Shown: positions 43,300-55,733, numbered from the stretch's first letter. The stretch: DNA of 64,000 nt from Chrysogorgia sp. JL179-B06 (GCA_035772405.1 JAYKKM010000122.1:162501-226500), one strand, 5' to 3'. The notes: generated by a model from the sequence alone, not told the origin. A program made the numbers and translations.

Positions 43300-43623
43300 A
43301 GCAAAAGGAACCCATTTTGACGACGACGTCGATGACCACGACAACGATACTTATGCCGAAAAGATTAAGAAAATAAAAGTAGAAAGTGATGATGAGGTTC
43401 GTTTACCAAAAAATTTAAACCCAACAGTACTTTCAGAATGTTTTTATTATCGTTTTAAATGTTGTAAAAACATACAAGATACATTATGTTTATATGGTAA
43501 TACTATAAATAAAGAGTTAGCATGTAAAAATATAGAAGTAGATTTTATGGGGATATTACGCGATAAAGAACTCGTTGATGAACTTGAAGAATATTATACT
43601 CATTTTATTTCTTTATTTTAGAA

Positions 43624-44541
43624 ATGAATAAAAAAAAACTAAATTTTCTGCTGACTTTATTGAAAAAGCTTCAAGATTATTAAAAGGAGAGACATTAACT
43701 GATACTGATTATTCTAATTATAGATTACATAGTAGTAGTAAAAAATATATAGACATTTGAAATATTCTGTTAATAAAAATAATGAACAATGGGAAATTGA
43801 TTTAGCTGAAAATAGAGATTTAGCCCGATATAATAATCAATATCGTTACTGGTTGGTGTGTATTGATATTTTTTCAAGATTTTGTTGGGTAAAATTAATA
43901 AAAAAGAAAACGTCTAATAATGTTAAAAATAAATTTGAAAGTATTCTTATTGAAGAAGGAATAGCTCCTCTTAAAATTCAAAGTGATGAAGGAACAGAAT
44001 TTCAAGATTAACGTACGAAATTAAGTAAAAAGTATAATTTTGAAGTATTTCATACGTATAATAGAGAAATAAAAGCATCCCATGTGGAACGTGTAATTGG
44101 AACTTTAAAAACAATGGTTCGTCGTGTTTTAACAATTACTGGAGAATTTGAATATATTCGGCATTTACCCCTTATTGTTAATCGTTATAATAATTCCCCA
44201 CATAAAGCATTAGCTGGTGCAACACCTTTTGAAATTTATCGTGAAAAAAACAAATGGAAAAATACGTAAAGTAAAAAATAAAATAGTACGTGATCATTTA
44301 AATTATCCTATTCCTACTAAAGATCTGATACGAGAAGGAACTCCGTGTTCGTATTGTAAGAGCAAAAAATAATATTTTTGAAAAAAGTAGTCTTCGACGA
44401 TGGACTGAGATATTTTTTATTAAAAAAGTATTTATGACTGACCCCGTTACATATCAATTAGAAGACGAACAACGTGAAGAAATTAAAGGAATTTTTTATC
44501 GTGCTGAATTACAAATTTTAAAAAAATTTCCACATTCCTAG
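43624..44541 (+). pseudogene. Polinton integrase (rve-type DDE)
   Basis: Frames give the N-terminal part, then the catalytic core: a first Asp in IDLAENRDLARYNNQ, CIDIFSRFCWV, SDEGTEFQD with the second Asp, and HVERVIGTLK with the catalytic Glu, then RYNNSPHKALAGATPFE. The C-terminal chromodomain-like part (WTEIFFI, IKGIFYRAELQ) lies at about 44395-44541. An in-frame stop after EFQD near 44009 and further frame changes break it. It would insert the linear element into host DNA. Confidence 0.75.
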
Positions 44542-44549
44542 TAATTCAA

Positions 44550-45490
44550 AATCAAGAGGACTTTGAATTAAAGAATTTGATTAATGATTTTGAAATGAAA
44601 ATTGCACAACATATTGATGCTTTGAACAATGAATGTTTTTTAGAAGTTTTACAAGTTTGTTATTCACAAACAACTAAACATATTGTGGGTGAAGAATGTT
44701 TTTTTTCATATATCATAACCTATAAGAATTTTATACCTGAAGAATCTAATAATACGGTATACGGAAACAGTGAGTTCGTTATTACATCGGATAAATTTAT
44801 TATACCCGACGGAATTTATGATTTATCTTCATTAATTATTTTTGTAAATAATATCTTAGAAGGATTTGAATTTTTTTTTACAATTGGGTAAAATGGGAAA
44901 GTAAATATTAATGTTAATGTTGAGATTGAGTATTGGGTATATGAAAACTCTCGTAAAGCAGTTGATGGGAAGCAGTTAAATGAATTTCGATTATCTAACA
45001 AGACTACGTTAGAAAAAAAAGGTATTCAATATGCTTCTTTTAATCAAAAGATTAATATATTATTTTCACAAAAATTAGCTTTTATGCTTGGTTTTAAAAA
45101 TGAAAAAGAACTTGAAATCGTTCCCCTCTTGTTTGAAATAAAAAAAGATAACCCTACACCCCATACCCTTTTTTCTAAACATTTTGATTACTACCCGATA
45201 TATCCGATGGATTAAATAAAATGTTTATATATTGTGATGAAATAGAACTAGGGTTATTTGGTGATAGTTGTGCGGAATTGTTAACAACAGTTCCCATACA
45301 ATGGAGTCAACAAGGTGGTGGGGGGAATGGACAATTAGTTTCTTATAACCCACCAAAATCATTGAGAAAATTTAAAAAATAAATTATAAGAGAAATTCAT
45401 ATTAAAGTTAAAGATACTACAGGAAAATTAGTTTATTTTGATTCAGGAACGCTTAGTATTGATTGTTTAATACATTCAACATAATGCTTT
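44550..45490 (+). pseudogene. Penton-like minor capsid protein of the Polinton
   Basis: Three frame segments follow one another: an N-terminal part with SEFVITSDKFIIPDGIYDLS, a middle with FSQKLAFMLGF, and an end with GLFGDSCAELLTTVPI, a Gly run, and IREIHIKVKDTTGKLVYFDS. Order and spacing match Polinton minor capsid (penton-type single jelly-roll) proteins as I know them. Stops and frame changes near 44890, 45215 and 45380 disable it. It would form the vertices of the virion. Confidence 0.6.
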
Positions 45491-45820
45491 TGATTGTTCT
45501 GGAAGAAAAAAATGGGGAAATGATAATTAAAAAATATAAATGATTTTATCCTTTTTCTCTTTACATTTTAGTAAATAGTGGGAAACATTTTTTATGGAAT
45601 TTAAATTCGATTGAATATAAAAATCTCAAAAATTCATTTCGAATTACTTGTGCAAAAAAAAAAGGATTTCAGTTCTATACAATAATCAAAAAAATAAATA
45701 ATGGAGCGATTTCAGTTTCTTCTTTCTTTTTTATATACTATAAAATAATTATTTTATATTAACGAATAAATTCCTTATACATCATTAAATGATGAAAAAA
45801 AATTTCCCTATTTTTTATTT

Positions 45821-46187
45821 ATGAGTGATCAAGAGGCTGTACAATCACAACAGTTCTTTATTAACTATGAGAATAACGTACCGTTAAAAGGTGAAGAAAT
45901 TAAGATATATATAAATTTATTTGAAGCAAAAATAATGACTGAAAAAACTATGCAAAGAAGATTATACTGAATTGTTAAATGGTAGAAATCGTGGAAAAAA
46001 ATATTCATCATCATATTTTGTTGTGAAAAGAAAAAATAAAGAAAATCCAACTAAGAAAGAAATGTTATTAAATGATGGTGTGGGATTACCCCCAAACTTT
46101 TTTAATGTTGTGGATATTATTATTATTTTTATTGTTGTGGATATTGTTTTTTTTAAAAAAATAATAAATGACGCGTTAAAAATATAA
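45821..46187 (+). pseudogene. Unknown ORF between the capsid genes, one frame change
   Basis: Starts MSDQEAVQSQQFFINYENN; a frame change near 45965 leads to LLNGRNRGKKYSSSYFVVKR, and the end is Ile/Val-rich. Position between the capsid genes suggests a virion component. No motif. Confidence 0.35.
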
Positions 46188-46194
46188 AAAAAAC

Positions 46195-46328
46195 AAAAAA
46201 CAAAAAGAGGAATAAGAAAGCGTAGAAAAAAAATACAAAAAGGAGGTTTTGGAGGAGTGCTGGCACTGGGTATGCTTCTTCCTCAAGTGCTGGCAACGGT
46301 TTCAAATATTCTTAAAATGAACGTTTAA
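46195..46328 (+). CDS. Small basic protein with membrane-active-like helix
   Basis: A short frame has a cluster of Arg/Lys (KRGIRKRRKKIQKGG) followed by a Gly/Leu-rich hydrophobic stretch (GVLALGMLLPQVLATVSNIL). This layout resembles small capsid-associated membrane-lytic or core peptides (pVI- or pX-like) of adenovirus-related elements. That assignment is an inference from position and composition. The start codon is not clear. Confidence 0.35.
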
Positions 46329-46353
46329 AAAAAATGAGTAAAAAATTGAAGAA

Positions 46354-47622
46354 ATAGAAAAAAATGACATATTATTTAGTGAACCTTTACAATTTTTTAC
46401 TTCATCACCCTATAATCATACGTTTACTGAATGTCGTGAAACTGAAATTATTGCGACTCCTGTCGATAATCAATCGTCAGTATACACGTTTACAAGGCAT
46501 GGGAATGCCGTTGGATTAATGAAAACAAGTGATGCTAAAATAATGGCTACATTAATTATCAATTAGAAATGCTGCGGGACTTATAGCACCTGCAGACTCA
46601 GGGTTTGCGATGGTTACATTACCTCTTCGTACAATGTGGAAAACAAAATAATTAAAAATAAATGAAAATTTAATTACACCAGCAGATAATTTTGAACATT
46701 TAGCATCATGGTACAATTTATAATGCGTGAAATACCGTCGGGATATAACGATTCTAAAGAGCTTAATTTAACATATTTAGATACAGCCGAACATATGAGC
46801 AGTATCGTTGGTTTGCATAATGGGGCTCATGTCGTAAATGCAGGAGGGAGACAAAAAGTACTTGCATTTCAAAATCAATCACAGCATTTGATAGATGGTA
46901 TTGATTGTTCATTATTTAGTGAAGGTGGTGATGAAGTACGTATATATTCCCACAGCGTATAAAGTTGAATTACGTTTAACGCGCGCATTAAATACAATTG
47001 TAATGATGGGTGCTGATCATGCTAATATGGCTATTGCTGATACTAGAATTACCCTAGACGATTTTAAAATAAAAATTCCTGTATTTAAACCAAAAAAAAC
47101 AATTATCAGATGCAAATCATACAGAAATGATAACACGTAATAAAGAAACATTATATTATACAACCAATTATCGTTGTATTACTGAATCATTGGCTACAGG
47201 ACGAAATTCACATCAAGTGATCGATGTGTTTAATGGTAGCGTTCCCACCCGTTTATATATTGTATTTTCCCCATTAGCAAATTGGAATGAGGCATATACT
47301 CATAATATTTTTGATTTTACCTGGCATAATTATGATAATGTTGAAGTTTCGGTAAATAACGCTGTTGCTGGGAGAATAGAAAATCATGCTGCACCTTACT
47401 CAAAATTACGATCGGTATTTAATCGTGACTATTCAGAAATGCCCATGACCTATAATGACTTTATAAACGGATATAGTATATTAGCATTTGATTTAACAGA
47501 TAATAGAGACTCATCTTTCAGTATTACCAATAAAACCGTCGGGAAATGTTAATGTTGATTTTCATTTTTCTCAAAATACAGTTGCGGGTGCGTTACTTTT
47601 TATTTGTGAATTTGGAAATTAA
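46354..47622 (+). pseudogene. Major capsid protein of the Polinton (double jelly-roll)
   Basis: The N-terminal frame has LFSEPLQFFTSSPYNHTFTE, the middle (46708-46962) DTAEHMSSIVGL, then YKVELRLTRALNTIVM, ARGRNSH-like LATGRNSHQVIDVFNGSVPT, NIFDFTWHNYDNVEVSV, YNDFINGYSILAFDLTDNRD and FHFSQNTVAGALLFICEFGN. This order is that of Polinton/adintovirus hexon-like proteins, also known from 'F54H12.2-like' annotations. Frame changes near 46570, 46960, 47100 and 47545 break it. It would form the virion shell. Confidence 0.7.
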
Positions 47623-47838
47623 GTTAAAGTAGGACTAAATACCCCTGCAAGATTATTACACAGCATTTAATGATCAACATTTGTAACAAAGGGACGTACA
47701 AAAAAAGAAAACAAAACCAATTACAACAAAGAATAGAATTAAAAAACCAAAAATAAAATAAACAGTTATTAACAAAATACCACTAAATCGTGAACATATT
47801 CTTGTATTTCCACCATTTTCAGTTTACGCATAAAAAAA

Positions 47839-48021
47839 ATGAATGAAGAAAAAAATTATGAATTAAAAAAAGAAGAGGAAAAAAAGACGATGAATTCAAG
47901 AGACGATGATGATGAAGATGATAGTGAAAATGATAGTGATGTTGTTAGCGATGATGTTAGTGATGAAATGGATAGTGAAAGTTCAATAACTTTTCTTCAT
48001 CAAGTTGCGAAGATGATTTAA
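47839..48021 (+). CDS. Acidic low-complexity ORF (60 aa)
   Basis: Lys/Glu-rich start followed by a long Asp/Glu/Ser stretch. Downstream frames to 48660 are Lys/Asn-rich and broken, with a coiled-coil-like segment (LQGINNKNNFELIESKNKMK near 48450). Function unknown. Confidence 0.3.
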   Translation: MNEEKNYELKKEEEKKTMNSRDDDDEDDSENDSDVVSDDVSDEMDSESSITFLHQVAKMI

Positions 48022-49109
48022 AATTTTTAGAAACATTAGTTAAATTAAATAAAATAAAGAAAAAAACATCTGAAAAAAAAGGATTTTTTACCATCGTTAA
48101 AAAAATATCTTAAAGCAGATATTGATAAAAAAATATTTTATTAGATTCTCAATTAATTAATAAATTTCAATGCATTGCTAAAAATATTTAAAAAAAAAAA
48201 AATTCTATCCAACTTTCCAATGATAATAAATATATTATGAATAAGTTTGCTAAGAACAAAATAAAAGAAAAAGACTTAAAAATATTATTATCTGAGGATT
48301 TTCGTATAATCAACATATATCAAAAGCATACAAATTACTTAACCAACAAATTAAAAAATGACCGAAGTAAATAAAATGCAATTAATTAATCCGAGTAAAT
48401 GAAATGAAATTTTAGATTTAATCAAAAATTATCATGAAAACAAAACATTATTGCAGGGAATTAACAACAAAAATAATTTCGAGCTAATTGAAAGTAAAAA
48501 TAAAATGAAAGAAGAAATGCAAAAAGTTAATAATGATCAACGTGTCGCAGAGAGTATGGTTAGTTTTTTTAAAAAGACAACAAAAGATGAAAACATATAT
48601 ATAATGAACTAGAAAATGAGGTTAACAATGATGAATAACCGATATAAAGAAAACACTAACTTTACCAAGTGCTCAATACATAAAATAATTTCTTGAAAAG
48701 AAAAAAAATTAAAATTAAGATACAGATATAATAAAATTAAATGGTGTTGGAATAAACCATCATGATTTATTATACGATTTAACGCATAATGTCAGCAAAC
48801 AAAACATGTTCAATATTACACAACATAAGCAGATGGTTGCTTTAAAAGAATTGAAAAAATTACATATGCCCGCATATTATATACGTAATATAAAATGACA
48901 ACGTTATATAAATTTGGGAAAAACAACTTCTGGTCTTTCTGCTGCGAGAAACGAATAATTATATCCATCCCTCAGCACCCACATTCCTACCCCTCCTTCA
49001 ACACCTTATTCAATAAATATAAAATGGCGACGAAAAAATCAAAAATGATGAATTTACATTGTTTTTTAACCCAATTTTTATTTAAGAACGATAACAAAAT
49101 TTGCAAAAA

Positions 49110-49480
49110 TAAATAAGTTTTTAAATAAATATTATTTGGGTACATTTCCTGCAAATATTTTTCCTAAAAAATTTTGTTATCCCTCTTGTTGGATTTGCAA
49201 TACGGATGAAGCAGATCAAAGCGGTCAACATTGGGTTGCTATATGGCTGGATAAAGAAAAAAATATGTATTTTTTTGATAGTTTTGCTAAAGATGTATCG
49301 TTTTATAAACGTGAATATTGGTATGATTATAGTGTAAAAAAAGTACTAAAATTTCAATATATTCAAAGTAAACAATTACAATCCAAAAATACTACCGTGT
49401 GTGCAAATTGCAGTTTATTATATTTATATAATAAATGTCGTAATGAAGTCGAAAATAATAATAAACAAAAAATATTTTAA
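49110..49480 (+). CDS. Adenovirus-type maturation cysteine protease of the Polinton
   Basis: The frame has YLGTFPANIFPKKF, then NTDEADQSGQHWVAIWLDKE with the catalytic His, then MYFFDSFAKDV with the catalytic acid, and a C-terminal QSKNTTVCANCSLLYLYNKC with the catalytic Cys region. This is the H...D...C order of the C5/PRO family that matures capsid proteins. The reading frame from 49136 is intact, but there is no obvious ATG for the first residues, so the start is uncertain. Confidence 0.7.
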
Positions 49481-49779
49481 AATGAGCGTATTAAAATAAA
49501 AATATTAAATTTAAAAAAAATTAGAAACAATTTTTGGTAGTGTACTAGTTAGAATATATAATAAAAAATGTAAAAATAAAAGTAAGAGTAATAACAATCA
49601 GTCATGTTATAGTTTTAATAATGCCAATTTTTAATTAAAAAACAAAAATTAACTTATAATTTACAGTGTTTATACAATATATTTTTTCCGTGTTTTATCA
49701 CTTCCATTTTCCACTTGTATTTTTTTATAAAGGGGAGGCAAATAAATATATTTTTGTTTTCTTTTTCTAATACCTAATC

Positions 49780-49892
49780 AAAATTGACTTGTAACTATTT
49801 GTCCAAAAGGTGCTAAAAAATTTAGAAAACTACAACGTTTTTTTCTTCTAAGAATAATCCCCCTCCTGCTTCTATATCTTCTTCTTGCCATG
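49780..49892 (-). CDS. Short Arg-rich ORF (37 aa)
   Basis: The minus frame starts MARRRYRSRRGIILRRKKR and ends ASQF-like VTSQF. It is very basic, like a DNA-condensing core peptide. Its position at the end of the element and composition are the only clues. Confidence 0.35.
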
Positions 49893-50079
49893 TTTTTAAA
49901 AAAATTCATGCACCCCATACTATATATTATACTTTTTAAAAAACGATTTTCAACAACTCTTTATTTTTTGAAAAAAACATTTTTATTTTTATTTTTAAAT
50001 TTATTTACAAATCATAGATTATCGTTGATTCATGTGGAAATACATTGGTTCTAATTCTACAATTTTCATACCCTTAAGC

Positions 50080-51235
50080 ATTTCTTTATTAAGTACAGAT
50101 TTATTATGCGATGAAATAATATTGTGCATGGGTGTTGCGCTTAAATATTTTATGTAGAGGGTGGCCTTTTGGAAAGCATTCGTCAATCAGGTGCAGAAAC
50201 ATGTGACCGATGTTGGTAGCGACATTGGCACTGTAATGCGGATTAAACCATATTATGTTCTTGCTTCTTGAGCTCTTCGCTTTCGGTGGTTCGGGGTTGA
50301 AATTAAGTTGGTAGTCATATCCACTTTTTTAGTACTTCTTGATACGGGATGATGGCTGAATTAATGGATTCTTTGTCGGATGAAATGTTGGAAAGTCTTC
50401 TATTGATTGCTTCTGGCATGTTGCGGAGTATCGATGCATGGCGGGTGGTTGCTGTGGCGGTTGATACATATTGGGGGTATATTGTTAGGTATGGTGTATG
50501 GTTTGAACGTTAGATCCTTAGATCTGAGATCAAAGCTGATATCCAAGTAATTGACGAATTTCTTGTTTGCTTCGATGGTGAGTTTCAAGTCGTTGTCGCT
50601 GAATATTTTACATATTTGTTTTCTATTTCTCTGGGCGATTCGTTAAATGCAGCCAATCCGTCGTCTCAGTATAGTCCAATTGTGCTTCCGTATTTTGCTA
50701 CTTTTGATGTAAATAGAAGCCTACCAGTTCACATGTTTCGGCGCCGTTGAAGCTGCATGGTTAATCAAAGAGCGTGTTCGTCGTTTTTTACACCATTGTG
50801 TGCTTTCATTGAAAAATAGAGATTTCTTTGCTTGGGTTATGATCTTTTTCTCTTGGTCGGTTATCTCTTCATATTTTGAAGCAAACACTGGGGCTTTCAT
50901 CGGCAGTTCTTCTGATATTGATGGGTAGAATTAAACTATGTCGAAGCAGATGAATGAGTGTGCGGGTTTATCAGGAATGTTTTTGTACCATCTAATGACG
51001 GAGTCGGTATTTTTTCATTGGTTTAAAGCCAGTAGCTGCCACTATTTTAGAGTTGATCCTTTGGAGAATGTTTTTACTTATGATGCCGATTTCTGATTTG
51101 GATGGGTTTATGTGTCTGCACGTAGGGTTGTTGTTGAAGTTTTGTTTATGATCTTTTAATGTCACGAATGAATCTTTCTCTGCCAATGCATCGATCCATT
51201 TGACGAGTTCCAGGTCCTTTGGCCATCCACCCGCC
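50080..51235 (-). pseudogene. PLE reverse transcriptase remnant (minus)
   Basis: Minus frames give KDSFVTLKDHKQNFNNNPTC (51180), SKSEIGIISKNIL, then after several breaks the thumb region (KFVNYLDISFDLRSKD at about 50550) and a C-terminal NIIWFNPHYSANVATNIG at about 50250. It contains multiple stops and frame changes. It meets a plus-strand copy of the same family near 51225. Confidence 0.7.
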
Positions 51236-52100
51236 ATCGATACTCCGCAACTAGGCTTTGGCCCATTGTGCCAGCATAATTTTTAGCATAATGGGAGCAA
51301 AAAAGCATAATTTCTAAAACGAGCACTGCTCGAGCATAATCCTAAAATGTTAGCACTTTTTTAAGCATAAAAGGTAATATTACTCATTTGGTAGTCTAGA
51401 AAGTCAGAAACTTGTTACAAGACCGCTTTCATAGTTTCACTTTCATTGTGGGCAGTAGTAGTGCAGACTGTGCACTGCAGTACACTGTACACCTGAACTG
51501 CCGAGCAAAAAGCCTGGGAACGAGCCACGAGGTTGTAAACACTACTGCCAAAATGGCGTCAAACATTTTTTGAGTTGTTGAATTTATGTAAGAATCTGTG
51601 AGAATATCGAGCATTTATGTGAGAATATCGAGCATAATTTGTGAATTCTAGCATAATTTTTAGCATAATTAGGCAAAATTGAGAGCAGTGCTATTAGCAT
51701 AATATGCCAATTTTTTTAGCACAATGGGCCAAAGCCTATCCGCAACATACCAGGCTGAATCCACCCGCCTGCATCGATACTCCGCAACATACCAGAAGCA
51801 ATCAACAGAATACTTTCCAACATTTCATACGACAAAGAACCGTTTGATTCAGCCATCTCCCATATCAGAAGCACTAGAAAAGTGGATATGACCACCAACT
51901 TAATTTCAACCCCGAACCACCAAAAGTGATGCGCTCAAGAAGCAGGAACATAATATGGTTTAATGCGCCTTACAGTGCCAATGTCGCTACCAACATCGGT
52001 CGCAAGTTTCTGCACCTGATTGACGAATGCTTCCCAAAAGGCCGCCCTCTACATAAAATATTTAATCGGAACACCCTGAAATTGAGCTATCGTATATCTG
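51222..52100 (+). pseudogene. PLE remnant (plus), inverted partner, carrying a hAT MITE
   Basis: Plus sequence restarts with HPPAIDTPQ at about 51222, is interrupted by a 487-bp MITE, then continues with EAINRILSNISYDKEPFDSA and NIIWFNAPYSANVATNIGRK, FNRNTLKLSYR. It overlaps the minus copy in content, so the two are inverted duplicates. The nuclease part is lost before the satellite begins. Confidence 0.7.
51252..51738. mobile_element. hAT-type MITE with 8-bp target duplication
   Basis: Ends taggctttggcccattgtgc and its exact inverse (gcacaatgggccaaagccta) bound a 487-bp non-coding unit full of gcataat words. TCCGCAAC flanks it on both sides (51244-51251 and 51739-51746), an 8-bp target duplication typical of hAT elements. 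Inserted in the PLE remnant. Confidence 0.85.
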
Positions 52101-52379
52101 CATGCCCAGCATGCAAAATATTATTTGATCGCATAATAAATGTTGTACTTAATAAAGAAATGCTTTACAAAAACAAATCCAATTACAACTAAATCATTAT
52201 CCACCTCGTTAGGCAAATTGTTGTTTCGTTTCGCAAACCCATATTTAAGTACAAGAAATCTTAAAAATAACCCTATTATTGATAACACTAATATACTAAC
52301 TGTAGTTACTATAACTTTAAAAAATCACTACAACGTATATGGAGGACTTGGTGTAATCTACTATAAAGTGGATGTGGTA

Positions 52380-52690
52380 TGGCATGGCATGGCATGGCAT
52401 GGCATGGCATGGCATGGCATGGCATGGCATGGCATGGCATGGCATGGCATGGCATGGCATGGCATGCCATGCCATGGCAAGGCATGGCATATATGGCAAG
52501 GCATGGCATATATGGCAAGGCATGGCATGCCATGCCATGGCAAGGCATGGCATATATGGCAAGGCATGGCATATATGGCAATGCAATGCAATGCAATGCA
52601 ATGCAATGCAATGCAATGCAATGCAATGCAATGCAATGCAATGCAATGCAATGCAATGCAATGCAATGCAATGCAATGCAATGCCTTGCC

Positions 52691-52728
<38 letters not shown>

Positions 52729-54072
52729 TGCCATGCCATGCGTTGCCGTTGCCATGCCATGCGTTGCCGTTGCCATGCCATGCGTTGCCGTTGCCATGCC
52801 ATGCGTTGCCGTTGCCATGCCTTGCGTTGCCGTTGCCATGCCATGCGTTGCCATGCCATGCGTTGCCGTTGCCATGCCATGCGTTGCCGTTGCCATGCCA
52901 TGCGTTGCCGTTGCCATGCGTTGCCGTTGCCGTTGCCATGCGTTGCCGTTGCCATGCGTTGCCATGCGTTGCGTTGCCATGCGTTGCGTTGCCTGCGTTG
53001 CGTTGCCATGCCTTGCGTTGCCATGCGTTGCGTTGCCATGCGTTGCGTTGCCATGCGTTGCGTTGCCATGCGTTGCGTTGCCATGCGTTGCGTTGCCATG
53101 CGTTGCGTTGCCATGCGTTGCGTTGCCATGCGTTGCCATGCGTTGCGTTGCGTTGCCATGCGTTGCGTTGCCATGCGTTGCGTTGCCATGCGTTGCGTTG
53201 CGTTGCCATGCCATGCCATGCGTTGCCATGCCATGCGTTGCCATGCCATGCGTTGCCATGCCATGCGTTGCCATGCCATGCGTTGCCATGCCATGCGTTG
53301 CTATGCCATGCGTTGCCATGCCATGCGTTGCCATGCCATGCGTTGCCATGCCATGCGTTGCCATGCCATGCGTTGCAATGCTATGCGTTGCCATGCCATG
53401 CGTTGCCATGCCATGCCATGCGTTGCCATACCATGCCATGCGTTGCCATGCTATGCCATGCGTTGCCATGCCATGCCATGCGTTGCCATGCCATGCCATG
53501 CGTTTGCCATGCCATGCCATGCGTTGCCATGCCATGTCATGCGTTTGCCATGCCATGCCATGCGTTGCCATGCCATGCCATGCGTTGCCATGCCATGCCA
53601 TGCGTTGCCATGCCATGCCATGCGTTGCCATGCCATGCCATGCGTTGCCATGCCATGCCATGCGTTGCCATGCCATGCCATGCGTTGCCATGCCATGCCA
53701 TGCGTTGCCATGCCATGCGTTGCCATGCCATGCGTTGCCATGCCCTGCGTTGCCATGCCATGCCATGCGTTGCCATGCCATGCCATGCCCATGCCATGCG
53801 TTGCCATGCCATGCCATGCCATGCGTTGCCATGCCTTGCCATGCCATGCGTTGCCATGCCATGCCATGCCATGCGTTGCCATGCCATGCCATGCCATGCG
53901 TTGCCATGCCATGCCATGCCATGCCATGCCATGCGTTGCCATGCCATGCGTTGCCATGCCATGCGTTGCCATGCCATGCGTTGCCATGCCATGCGTTGCC
54001 ATGCCATGCGTTGCCATGCCATGCGTTGCCATGCCATGCGTTGCCATGCCATGCGTTGCCATGCCATGCGTT
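52380..54072. repeat. ATGCC/GGCAT-type satellite with self-complementary blocks
   Basis: Successive blocks: ggcat x about 18, interspersed ggcatatatggcaa units, gcaat x about 22 (52578-52683), then ccgttg hexamers, then a long domain of ccatg, cgttg and ccatgcgttg mixes to 54072. The first block is the reverse complement of the later ccatg blocks, so the tract can fold into a large hairpin. All long ORFs on both strands (MAWHG, HALPC, THGMA repeats) are satellite translations. Confidence 0.95.
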
Positions 54073-55090
54073 GCACAATTAATACCATGCATACATATAA
54101 TATAATAAAACACAATACAATACAATCCCAAAACAATGGAAGAGTAGACACAAAGCGGGCGCACAAGTGCATGTGCGATCGTAAGGAATTATAAAGTAAT
54201 TATGATTCCTTGCGACTGCTTAATCGAAATAATAAGTACGTATAGCTCACATTCGCGTCCAAAAGCGGATTAAGTCGGCCCGTAGGGTGAAGGGAGCTAA
54301 AATTGCATGCTGAAAGTACATTCATCGACTTGGGAAACCATGTCACAGCTTCATGCCGCATGGCGAGTTAGTGCAGTAGTGAACCATATACCGAAAGGGA
54401 AAACATGTAGCGTTAGTGTTGATGTCTAATGAGTAATGGGTAAGGAAACATAAATAGTTAACCCGGTCAGAGTACGACACCACACAAGCCCCTGAACACG
54501 AGAACTCCGTCATAGACTGTGACAGTGTATAAGACGTACTATAGAGTGCCACTCTCGATGATCAGATAGTGAAATAGTAAACGCACAAAACCCGAACTAG
54601 AAAATGTATGCATAAAATTCCAAGTACAATTTGTAATAAAGGTTGGCTGTTTTTTTTGTTTTTTTTTTGTTAAATACCCTCGCAACGTGCGTGCCTAAAA
54701 TAACGAGTGAAATCTGAAGAATGGTTGCAGGTTAATTGAAATTAGGGGGCAGCTAATGAAGCGTAACTTGACTGCACTAGTTCAAATCGTAGGTAAAGTT
54801 TCTTTCTCGATATGTAAAATTCGAAGTGAGTATATTTGTACACGCAATGAAGCTTAAAAGCTACGATGTTACAAGATCCGCTCAACCGCTTCGGGTTTAT
54901 GTATAGTATATATTATAACAAGCCGTTTGTACGTCCAAGTTCGGGTAAGACGTGTGTAGGTGAGTTATCCTATTGTCTGATTTCAATGACTATAATGCGC
55001 TTGACACTGTGGACAATACATACAGTATGCATCTTAAATTTGCGTAATGATGTAGATGAGAATTACGAGGCCAAACAAATGGGCTGGAAA
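54073..55090. other. No gene recognised
   Basis: Less AT-biased than the surroundings, with only short unsupported ORFs on both strands. No repeat, RNA or element end seen. Confidence 0.45.
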
Positions 55091-55093
55091 CTA

Positions 55094-55477
55094 CGCACCA
55101 GACAATAGACAATAAACGCTAATAGATTGAACAATGGTGAAACTGACGACCTGTTCTTGTGGTGTGTCCGCCACTTGGTTTGGTGCATTGCCCTGGACAT
55201 TTTCCGCATTGACAGGTGCAATTGGCTCTGGCGGTTGCTGTGGCTGGAGTTCTGCGAGCACGGCTTGGACATCTATTTGCTCAGGCTGTATGGGATCTGC
55301 CATAGGACGGCTCGGCTGCGACACAAGATCAGCGTAAGAAAAAATTTCTCCTCCCGTTGTATGCCTGTCTTCATGGCAAATGTGAAAAAACACTGCTTCA
55401 CCTGCGGTCCCCTTATCTGAATATGGTTTAGTCATTCCAACAATGACAATTTTATCGTCTACTGCAGTTGTTGGCAT
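55094..55477 (-). CDS. Hypothetical Pro/Gln-rich ORF (128 aa)
   Basis: Starts MPTTAVDDKIVIVGMTKPYS; the middle is rich in P, Q, A and E (AELQPQQPPEPIAPVNAENV). Codon composition is less AT-biased than its neighbours. No domain recognised. It could be an exon or a transposon ORF. Confidence 0.35.
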
Positions 55478-55733
55478 TGTGTGGCGAAACCGGGCCCAGT
55501 GAGAATATGTGTGTGCGAATAATAAATCGAGGCCATGTTTAATTCATTTTCTGCCACGGGCGCTTCGTTCTTCGCATCCTTCCCAAGCAGCCTTGTTCTT
55601 ACATCCCGCAACGCGGCGTCTTTGCAGCTCCTGGGTACAAACCTGCTTGAAGTATCATATACGAAAGCGAATTAACCACATGCTTACTTTTAAATACTAA
55701 AATTTTGTTTGTCAATAATCGCCGTCGTCGACA

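Larger units (their letters stand above)
35500..49930. mobile_element. Decayed Polinton/adintovirus-like element
   Basis: A very AT-rich block with a base composition unlike its flanks. It carries, in plus order, a retroviral-type integrase, a penton-like minor capsid protein, a small basic membrane-segment ORF, a major capsid protein and an adenovirus-type cysteine protease, the known set of Polinton/Maverick elements. I see no protein-primed DNA polymerase B and no packaging ATPase, so it is incomplete or those genes were deleted. All main genes carry frameshifts or stops. Ends are approximate. Confidence 0.7.

Noticed and set aside
52140..54194. Very long ORFs on both strands (MAWHG, HALPC, THGMA repeats, up to 684 codons)
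   Set aside because: They are translations of an ATGCC-type satellite open in several frames at once; no protein-like composition.
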